This document shows, one piece after another, positions 57,353-64,000 of a DNA stretch of 64,000 bases. A program made the position numbers and the translations under genes. The notes under the pieces are model-generated. The model saw only the letters and a program-made list of their open reading frames with translations, ran no database searches and was not told the origin of the DNA. Source of the DNA: Leishmania mexicana MHOM/GT/2001/U1103 (lineage: Eukaryota > Euglenozoa > Kinetoplastea > Trypanosomatida > Trypanosomatidae); assembly GCF_000234665.1 (NCBI RefSeq), contig NC_018323.1, positions 472,573 through 536,572 of the forward strand. The letters run 5' to 3'. Positions within the stretch are counted from its first letter, which is position 1; every line of letters starts with the position of its first letter.

Positions 57353-59529
57353 TATTGTTTTCTTTAAAAACAAAAGCAAAGACTGTTAGATATTCCCTTC
57401 CTTTTATGCATGTGTGTGCCTGTGGTTGCGTGTGCGCTGCCGCCTCACTCTCACGTTTACTGGGCTCGTCCCGTTTTGCTACATTGCGTGTCAGGGCGGC
57501 CGCCACCACCATCACAGGTTCCGCATCTAAGCTCGTCTCCCTCCCACACTTGGTAACCCGTTGTTGTGTTTTGCTTTCTTGTTCATCGCCATCCTCGCCG
57601 TTCGTTTCCCTCTCCCTGTGGGTCGTGTACTCGACCTACCCATGCCCACCCCGCCACCTCCTCACACATCCTCGCCCCCATTGGGGTGTACACATACCGC
57701 GATGCGGGCCACCATGCTGGCAAACTGCACACCCATCTGTTGTAATAGAAAAAGGATGACGAAGCAGAGGGAAGAGGCGGCGGTGGCATCGGTGCCTCGC
57801 AGGAAGAAAGCGAAGGTGGACCTCATCACTAGCCTATCGTGATATAAAGTTTATTCTCCGGTCATTGAAGCTCGCCCCACCTCTCACCGCCCAAAAACAG
57901 TCCCGAGCATTGTTTTCTTTTTGGGGGAGGGGGAGGGGGGCACAGCTACGTAGGTCACTATACGTATGTGTGCCGTTGTATGTGTGTGTGTGTGATGGAC
58001 TGTACCCCCCCCCCTCCCCTCTTTCTCGCTTTTTTGGTGTGCATGTATGTGCTTGTGTGCGCGCGCTCACCGAATGGCGTGCACTGCTGTAACGCCCCCC
58101 CCCCCTCCCTCCCTTTCCCTCCCCAAACCGTATCTGTTTGTACTTCTCTGCCGCCCCTCTCTCTCGCTCTCTCCCCAACGGCAGCAGTGAGATGGCCATC
58201 AAGACGGCATCGCTTCCTTGTACGCACTCTCCTCTGAGACCCCTTCCTCCTCCTCCTCCCCTTCACACACAAACGCGTGGCCCTTACCTCACCCCGACGA
58301 AAGCTGCGGTCTCAGCGCAGCCAAGCATCACGCTCCTCCACCCCTCCCCCTCCCCCCATCTCCCCAACCATCACTACCCTTTTTCTTCTTCGCTTCTCTC
58401 CTCTACTACCTCGTCCTCTCTCCCCCCTCCCTCTCTCCCCTCTGTGTTCGCGTGCGTTTCACTGTCGTTTTTCCGCCACTGCCACCGTGATGCTACAGCC
58501 CATGTCAGCACTAGGCAGACGAATTAGAAGAGAGTGGAGACGATCCACACAGGTCAACCATGAGAGTGGAGCTAGAGCGTGTAGGGGTATGCGTGCGTTC
58601 AGTGCGGGCCGCCTCAGTGCCTCGACACGACGTCAGAGACTTTCTTTTCTTTCTGTTTTGTTTTTCGGTTTGTTTGTTCGGGGTTGGTGTTTTCGCCCCA
58701 ACCTGACAACTGTACGGGGAGGTCAGCTGCGCCCTCACGGCCGTGTCTAGCTCGCTGGACTCTCTGTATTCCGCCCACGAGTGACTGGGTCGTTGTCCTC
58801 GTTCAGCGCAGAACCGCTTGGAAGAAAAAGAGTGCTCAGGTGTATCGCCACTGCCTGCGTGTGGGCCGCCGGTGGCTCCCTTCTCTGCCTGGGTATGGAG
58901 GAGGGGGTCCTCGGCTTCTCAGATGGGCAGGCTCGTGGACATATCCGTGCACAAAGGCGCCTGCGCGCCGCTCTTGCAGCAGTTGTTCGTCGGTGAGGTA
59001 CTCATGCACGTGTCGAGCTAAAGGGAATGTCCTCTGCTCGCCATACACGCTTGCGCTGCCAACACTGTAGCATGGTGCCTGAGATGGCGGCGGCTGTTCG
59101 CCTGTACTCTCCGCGCCTTGAGCGTGCCTCAGTATCGAGTCGCTCTCACCAGACACACGCATCCTCACGCTTTGTCTTCGCCCCTCCCTCCCTGCCTCCC
59201 TCCCCCCTTACATTCCTTCTCGCATCACGCTGCGGTCTCCTCATTGGCCATCGTATCCCCGGCGCTGCTTCCTTTGTATCGGAGCACCTCCGCCGTGCAG
59301 CAGAGGTCGCAGAGCCGCTGAGCACGTCTACCGGCGCACACTGGGCTCACGGCGTGTTGGCCATCATCACCGCAACCGTGCTCCTCTCTCTCTCTGTGTC
59401 TCTCGCGTTGCGCTTCTCTGGCGCGGAGGATCGCCTGCTCACACGCACTCCCGAAAGCCCTATAGACGCACACCACCCATACACCTTCCCTCTTCATTAG
59501 CTTGATCGCCCTCGCACCGTCACCACCGT

Positions 59530-59564
59530 AGACATAACACATAGACATAACACATAGACACAAC
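59530..59564 (+). repeat. 13-bp tandem repeat, 2.7 copies
   Basis: The unit AGACATAACACAT occurs at 59530-59542 and 59543-59555, with a partial third copy (AGACACAAC) to 59564. It lies about 140 nt before the 978-aa gene, upstream of its likely splice site. Confidence 0.85.
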
Positions 59565-59609
59565 GCTTAGTGGCGTGTTCGATACGTTCAACGCGCACGA
59601 AGTGCGACA

Positions 59610-59645
59610 CTCCCCCCCCCTTTTCCCTTCACGTCTGTCCCGTAG
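59610..59645 (+). promoter_or_regulatory. Candidate trans-splice acceptor for the 978-aa gene
   Basis: A CCCCCCCCCCTTTTCCCTTC tract is followed by GTCTGTCCCGTAG, with AG at 59644-59645, 61 nt before the ATG at 59707. Confidence 0.55.
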
Positions 59646-59706
59646 GCCTACAGCTCACCGTGCGCCCCCGTGCCTCTCTCTGCGTGTGTGTGTGTGTGTG
59701 TGTGTG

Positions 59707-62643
59707 ATGGACGCAGCACAGACGGGAGGTGGGCGCCTCGTCAGCGGTGCCCCCACTGCGGGGTTCACCTACGCAGAGTACTGGCAAACGCTGATGGCCA
59801 CAGCGGAGCACACGGGGCACCCCCTTCACGCGGATGCCTCCCATGAGCCTGTCCCTTCCCTGAAAAGCCCTACACCAACCCCCCCGCCCCCATCGCGACG
59901 CGTGCCGCCAGGCAGGCAGAACACTGCTGCCGCCACCGTCGCCACGCGCGCGCCGCCTAGTCATCTGACAGAGGCTGGCACGTACCGTCTACACCTTGCC
60001 CTCACGCCCAGCCCCCATCAAGCGAAGCGATCACCTCTACCGCAGCATCAGGAGCCGCTTCACACGACGACGATGATGTCCAATCACGTAGGCGAGAGGG
60101 AGAGAAGAGAGCGGATTGCGGGGGAGATGCGAACGGGCAAAGAAGCCTTCGCTCCTGCTGGACAGTCGATCCGCAAGCCGTCGACTGCGCGGAAGTCTCC
60201 CCCACCTGCGGCGCGCGCTGGGTCGCGGGCCCCTCCGTCGTCATCGCTCGACACTTCGGACTACCTCAGCGATAAGGACGCCGGCGCAGCCAGGGCGACG
60301 GATTTGCTACGTGAACAATGGGCACACGCCACAGTGATCGGAGGCACTCGTCGGGTGGGGGGGAGCACCATCGGCGATCAGCGAGACTCATCTGCCCCAT
60401 CAGGCGACAAAGACCTTGTGGACTCGCCTCGCCAGCACTCCTCCGCCGCAGATAACACCTCAGCTCAGCACGCCTTCTCCCTCACTGCAGGAGCAGCACT
60501 AGTGGATGCTGTGTACGCCTATACGCCGGATGACCTCGTCGTGAAGGCGGCTCAGTGCTATGAGCAGTGGCGTCGGTGCGTCATGGAAGGCAGCATAGAC
60601 ACGGACGACGACGACGACGACTCCACACGGGAATGCCGCTTCAGTGGCGAAGGCAGCCCTATGGCCGGGGAGGGCGAGAAGGGCGATGCTGAGCATCGAA
60701 TCAGCCCCCCTGACGGCCCTGCGCGCGAGGACGCGGAGTCGCCTGGCGCTGCAGCGCCAGACTACACACCCAGTGCTCTGTCACGCACGCCCACCAACGA
60801 TAGGCGTGGTGCACTCAATCCAGGCAGGGGCAAAGTCCGTCCTGAAGGGAAGGCTTTGTTCTCCCCCGCGTGCACGCGAGGAAAACAGACACCCTTTCGC
60901 GCCGATGGCACCCAAAGTCGAACGCACAGCACCGGGACGACAACGCATGGCTTAACGAGCGGGAGACGCGACCGAGACGGTGACACAGACTCAACCATCA
61001 CGGCACCAGTGGCGTTGGCGTCGCTGTTCACGTGTATGGATGCGTCACCGGTCTCGAAGAGCCCATCTCCGCACGTTGCGCCACCGGCTCCCACCATCTT
61101 TCGTAGCGTCAGAGCGCTCGATGAAAAGGTAGCGGAACGGCTCACTGTAGAAGATGAGGTAGAGGAGCCAGGGCCTGACTCTCACGGCGCGCTACGGCCA
61201 TCACAGCAGCACCACCACCACCAGCATCCCTTGATTCAGGCGCGTCACTGTCTTCATCAGCGAGCCGAAAGGATCCCGGAGATGGATACGAGGGCATCCC
61301 GCCCCGAGCCGACACACCGGACGTACATGAGCAAGGACGTGCGCACTGTTGATGAAGCCTCGGGCTCGTTGCAGAGCTTCTCCGTGGCAGAGTCCGATGT
61401 GGACGACGCGCATAGCCCGGCGCCGCTCAGCGTTGTTTACCGCCGCCTCTTTGCAGACGAGGTCGAGGACTGTGGCGGCGGTGTTACAACGTGGCGTGAT
61501 GTCGCTGACACCCGCCATCGCGAGAGAGGCGGCGCCACAAACGCCGATGGCGCTCTCTCTCTGTCAGCGCCTTCTTCTGGGACGGAAGGGCAGGAGCGGT
61601 TTCCGGCTGGCGCACTTGATGTCCCCGCCGAGTGTCACACCGAGGTGGCGAGGAGGATGAGCAGCGACGCCGCCCACAACCTAACCACACTGGCTGAAGT
61701 CGATCATGTTCGAGAGACCTTGATTGAGCTCAGCAGCAGCTGCAGCAGCGTCGAAGATCGCAGCGATCCCGTTGGTGGGGCAGAACTCAGCGGAAACGAG
61801 ATCCCATCACACACGGAAGCCAACCTTCACCAAGGAGCAAGTAATTCTTCGCACAGCACACCATCTCTCAGCGGGAGCCGGAGCAACCTGAGCTTGCCAC
61901 GCGCTTCCCGCCTCTCCTTGCCGACTTCAGTATGGCCTGTCGACAAGGACAAGCGAAATGGTCCGGATCGAGCAGAGCTGACCGATAGTGAAGCACAGGT
62001 GCCACCAGCTGTCGCCGCGAGGCCCTTGCTGTATCGTGACCACCCTCTGTGGTGTAAGCATCACGCCTCTGTGTCGATGCTGTACGCGTCGCGGCTGCTG
62101 CCCAGTGAGCAGGCCAATGATGAGCTGCAGCTCTTTCTCTGCTGGGCGCAGGAGAAGGGCGAACGGCAAAGTCAATGGAGGCAGCAGCAGCATCATCACA
62201 ACGGCGACACCGGCGGATCTTCGGAGACGGTGGTCGAGACGAGCGAGCTTGGGGCAAGTCCGCATGTGTCTTGCGCGGCTGCCGAGGTATACAAGGTAGC
62301 CTACGCCATGGCACGACGTGGCAAGTGGGCTGGTGCACCTCTGTCGCCGGTGCAACGAGGTAGTGTCAGCGGCAACAGCGAGCGAGACGCAGCTGTAGGC
62401 GCTTCGCCGGCAGGATTCGCCTCTGCACCGCCCACGTCTCCAACCCTCCAGCAGACGCCACCCTTACCTCGCCCCATGGTGTTTGTAGCTGCTCCCCTGC
62501 AAACCAGCGACGCGGCGTGGTCGCCATCACCAGCCGACGATGTGGATTGGACGGTCACGCCGTCCGCCGCGCCGTCGCGCTTTGTCGAGTGGATCGCGAC
62601 GGAGGTGGACCCCTACGAGAGCCTCCTCTTCTCGCCTCTGTAG
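59707..62643 (+). CDS. Low-complexity protein, 978 aa, function unknown
   Basis: The family is not recognised. Most of the protein is Ser/Pro/Ala/Thr-rich and probably disordered. Four short parts look ordered. They are the N-terminus (AGFTYAEYWQTLMATAEHTG, about 17-36), a block near 260-300 (VDAVYAYTPDDLVVKAAQCY) followed by an Asp run, and a block at about 775-830 (HASVSMLYASRLLPSEQAND then LQLFLCWAQEKGERQ). The fourth is the C-terminal 35 residues (FVEWIATEVDPYESLLFSPL). Conserved islands joined by disordered linkers suggest an adaptor with several binding motifs. No catalytic motif, membrane segment or zinc cluster is visible. The ATG at 59707 sits right after a TG microsatellite and 61 nt after a strong acceptor; upstream sequence in the same frame is leader. 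Confidence 0.83.
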   Translation: MDAAQTGGGRLVSGAPTAGFTYAEYWQTLMATAEHTGHPLHADASHEPVPSLKSPTPTPPPPSRRVPPGRQNTAAATVATRAPPSHLTEAGTYRLHLALTPSPHQAKRSPLPQHQEPLHTTTMMSNHVGERERRERIAGEMRTGKEAFAPAGQSIRKPSTARKSPPPAARAGSRAPPSSSLDTSDYLSDKDAGAARATDLLREQWAHATVIGGTRRVGGSTIGDQRDSSAPSGDKDLVDSPRQHSSAADNTSAQHAFSLTAGAALVDAVYAYTPDDLVVKAAQCYEQWRRCVMEGSIDTDDDDDDSTRECRFSGEGSPMAGEGEKGDAEHRISPPDGPAREDAESPGAAAPDYTPSALSRTPTNDRRGALNPGRGKVRPEGKALFSPACTRGKQTPFRADGTQSRTHSTGTTTHGLTSGRRDRDGDTDSTITAPVALASLFTCMDASPVSKSPSPHVAPPAPTIFRSVRALDEKVAERLTVEDEVEEPGPDSHGALRPSQQHHHHQHPLIQARHCLHQRAERIPEMDTRASRPEPTHRTYMSKDVRTVDEASGSLQSFSVAESDVDDAHSPAPLSVVYRRLFADEVEDCGGGVTTWRDVADTRHRERGGATNADGALSLSAPSSGTEGQERFPAGALDVPAECHTEVARRMSSDAAHNLTTLAEVDHVRETLIELSSSCSSVEDRSDPVGGAELSGNEIPSHTEANLHQGASNSSHSTPSLSGSRSNLSLPRASRLSLPTSVWPVDKDKRNGPDRAELTDSEAQVPPAVAARPLLYRDHPLWCKHHASVSMLYASRLLPSEQANDELQLFLCWAQEKGERQSQWRQQQHHHNGDTGGSSETVVETSELGASPHVSCAAAEVYKVAYAMARRGKWAGAPLSPVQRGSVSGNSERDAAVGASPAGFASAPPTSPTLQQTPPLPRPMVFVAAPLQTSDAAWSPSPADDVDWTVTPSAAPSRFVEWIATEVDPYESLLFSPL

Positions 62644-63443
62644 GCGTACCTGGCCAGTCTCACCTTGGCAAGGTGCAAGGATCGGAGGACGATGCGCAGC
62701 GTAGGCCGGTACGGTGTGCTTGTGTCCTTGTCGCCGTGATATTCTCGCACACCTTTTTTCCGTTTCTTTTCTGATCCTACGGTCCCTCCGTCGCGTCGGA
62801 CGTTGCTGCCGGTGGGAGCCCACGACACCATTACAGACAGGTACGCGCGCGCACATGATTCGGGACGGTGGCACGCAAGCCTCCCTCGTGAGGTTGTGCG
62901 CGGTCCTCAGACGTGGAAGCGCTGACGAAGGTGGAGAGAAGGAAGGCCACACAGGCAGCAGCGCCACCGGCTCAACACCCGCGCCATAGCCGTCCTTTCC
63001 CGCATTTTGCTCGTCTCCACGCTCGTGAAACCATTCCCGTGTGGAAGACGGATAGCTGGCAGGGTAGATGCGGGCGGGGCGGCCATGTGCAGGGTCACTC
63101 TTCCGGTGTCATGGCTGGATTGCCTTCGCGCTCGCCACCGCCAAATCCGACCTCTCACCCCCGAATGAAAACGAAACACTTTTGCAACTACTCTTCCTCT
63201 TCCTTCCCTCTCTCTCTCCTACATGCCGCGCCACTGATACGGCACGTGAGAAGACGGAACAGCAGGTGCCGTCGCTCTTTATAGCACCGGCGGGGCGATC
63301 CCTTTTTTTTTTTGCGTGCGCGTGCGTGTGCGAGCGTTATCGGCTTGAAAGCGCACAGACACGCGCGCAGAACGAGATCGAAAGACGCGTCAAGAGACCA
63401 GTAATGGCAGGAATCATCGGCGTCCGGACAAGAGACACACCCA

Positions 63444-63474
<31 letters not shown>

Positions 63475-63514
63475 TCCGCTCACTGTGGGGCGAAGGGGAG
63501 AGGAGCGCGTGTGG
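62644..63514. other. Intergenic spacer before the last gene
   Basis: Contains a C/T tract (63188-63222), a T-run (63303-63313) followed by AG at 63333-63334, and a CA microsatellite (63434-63474). An in-frame ATG at 63404 lies before the CA repeat. No independent gene is seen. Confidence 0.55.
63434..63474 (+). repeat. CA microsatellite in the leader of the last gene
   Basis: About 40 bases of CA/CCCA repeats. If translation began at the ATG at 63404, this would encode a Thr-His run, which argues for the later start at 63515. Confidence 0.9.
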
Positions 63515-63802
63515 ATGGATCTGCTACCGGGGCTGAACGTGTTCTCCATCTGCGTGCCGCGCGTTCTGGCCTTCGCGGTGAACCGCTACAAGGCGACCTG
63601 TGCCAGCGACGCAACCGCCTACACACTCCTCGGCTACACCGCCCATCTGCTGTACCTGCCGCTGCCGCTTGCTAAACCGCTGCGCACGTATAATGTCTTC
63701 GTCTCTTACTTGGTGGGGCGCGCACTAGCAGCGCCCCAGCGGGCGTCCCTTGGCCCGACTGGATCCTCGCCGACCTCACGCCGTACCATGTCCTCGGGAT
63801 AG
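63515..63802 (+). CDS. Small conserved-looking protein, N-terminal part, frame broken
   Basis: The 95-residue reading begins MDLLPGLNVFSICVPRVLAF and continues with a hydrophobic region (LLGYTAHLLYLPLPLAKPL) that may be membrane-associated. From about residue 70 the protein-like character is lost (Pro/Ser/Arg-rich), and the frame stops at 63800-63802. The neighbouring forward frame, open from 63694 to 63954, continues with convincing protein sequence. The gene is therefore probably split by a -1 shift (or +2) between 63694 and 63801, by an assembly error in a C- or G-run, or by a real mutation. The intact protein would be about 145 aa. The family is not recognised. The ATG at 63515 is preferred over 63404, which would include the CA-repeat run. 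Confidence 0.6.
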   Translation: MDLLPGLNVFSICVPRVLAFAVNRYKATCASDATAYTLLGYTAHLLYLPLPLAKPLRTYNVFVSYLVGRALAAPQRASLGPTGSSPTSRRTMSSG

Positions 63803-63954
63803 CCCTACACGCACAGGATCCATCTGTACCTCGAGCTCAACACTATCTGGAAGCTCTTTCGCGCGGGATGGCGCTGCTGGACGGCGTCGATTCACCGGAA
63901 GATAGGAGGAAAGCGCACGAAACGCTCGCGAAGGGCAAAGCTGCCTCAGCCTAG
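63694..63954 (+). other. Continuation of the last gene in a second frame
   Basis: This frame has no suitable start of its own but is open from just after a TAA at 63691-63693 to a TAG at 63952-63954. Its later part reads like a real C-terminus: WPDWILADLTPYHVLGIALH, AQHYLEALSRGMALLDGVD and EDRRKAHETLAKGKAASA. It is offset by one base from the frame that begins at 63515. It most likely encodes the C-terminal half of the same protein. Confidence 0.6.
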
Positions 63955-64000
63955 CCACTCTTCTCGTGCGGTGTTGCGTTCCTGGCGTCAAGGACAGGGT
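63955..64000. other. Short 3' flank at the window end
   Basis: Only 46 bases follow the TAG of the last gene. Nothing is identifiable in them. Confidence 0.5.

Larger units (their letters stand above)
56422..59706. other. Largest intergenic spacer, 3.3 kb
   Basis: No confident gene. It contains C/T blocks, T-runs, a TG run (56556-56573), an AT island (57321-57352), C-runs near 58005-58015 and 58096-58106, and a 13-bp tandem at 59530-59564. Long open frames start at non-ATG codons and are rich in Leu/Ser/Pro/Cys from pyrimidine repeats. A 46-codon frame at 57702-57842 has protein-like composition at its end but is unproven. Confidence 0.55.

Noticed and set aside
56482..57759. Open frame of 425 codons in the 3.3-kb spacer
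   Set aside because: It begins at TTG and its residues follow pyrimidine and TG repeats (Leu, Ser, Cys, Val runs). The AT island encodes a Tyr/Ile run inside it. This looks like a lack of stops in biased sequence, not a gene.
63404..63514. Earlier in-frame ATG for the last gene
   Set aside because: It would translate the CA microsatellite as a Thr-His run. The start at 63515 gives a hydrophobic, protein-like N-terminus, though 63404 cannot be fully excluded.
1..64000. tRNA, rRNA, snoRNA, CRISPR or transposon genes
   Set aside because: No tRNA-like arm set, rRNA stretch, regularly spaced repeat array, transposase or reverse transcriptase was recognised on either strand by eye. Box C/D snoRNAs could still be missed without a covariance search.

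Overview
The window looks like trypanosomatid nuclear DNA, most likely from Leishmania or a close relative in the Leishmaniinae. It is GC-rich, and every gene I can support lies on the + strand. The genes are intronless, with long intergenic spacers full of CA/TG microsatellites. Most starts are preceded by a polypyrimidine run and then an AG, the expected signal for spliced-leader trans-splicing. I see no strand switch, rRNA, recognisable tRNA, transposon or CRISPR array. The whole window therefore reads as one stretch of a polycistronic unit. Nothing outside sequence reading was run, so family names rest on motifs.

Layout. 0.7-8.7 kb: a 2655-residue protein with an N-terminal C3HC4 RING finger, a long coiled coil and a second Cys-rich cluster. 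10.5-23.9 kb: three proteins of unknown function (369, 998 and 1734 aa), the last two mostly low complexity. 24.9-29.5 kb: three recognisable housekeeping genes, COX19 (cytochrome oxidase assembly), ARP2 (actin nucleation) and FCF1/UTP24 (18S rRNA processing nuclease). A 188-bp, almost identical direct repeat flanks ARP2. 30.5-34.7 kb: two probable mitochondrial proteins of unknown function. 36.7-42.1 kb: a 1795-residue protein of unknown function with possible helical repeats. 43.1-44.5 kb: PEX12. 45.7-47.5 kb: a small zinc-ribbon protein and a SURP-domain protein. 48.5-52.3 kb: two tandem, diverged SPFH proteins of the HIR type. 53.9-56.4 kb: a probable pseudokinase. 59.7-62.6 kb: another low-complexity protein. 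63.5-63.95 kb: a small gene whose reading frame appears broken by a -1 shift.

About 37 kb of 64 kb is coding, and five giant low-complexity proteins make up roughly two thirds of that. Apart from the SPFH pair, neighbouring genes do not form a pathway. This is normal for trypanosomatids, where regulation is mostly post-transcriptional. Starts were placed at ATG codons, preferring one that follows a plausible splice acceptor.

The points most worth checking are the repeats around ARP2, the frameshifted last gene, the RING giant, the pseudokinase and the SPFH pair. I found no clear sign of a wholly new multi-gene system.
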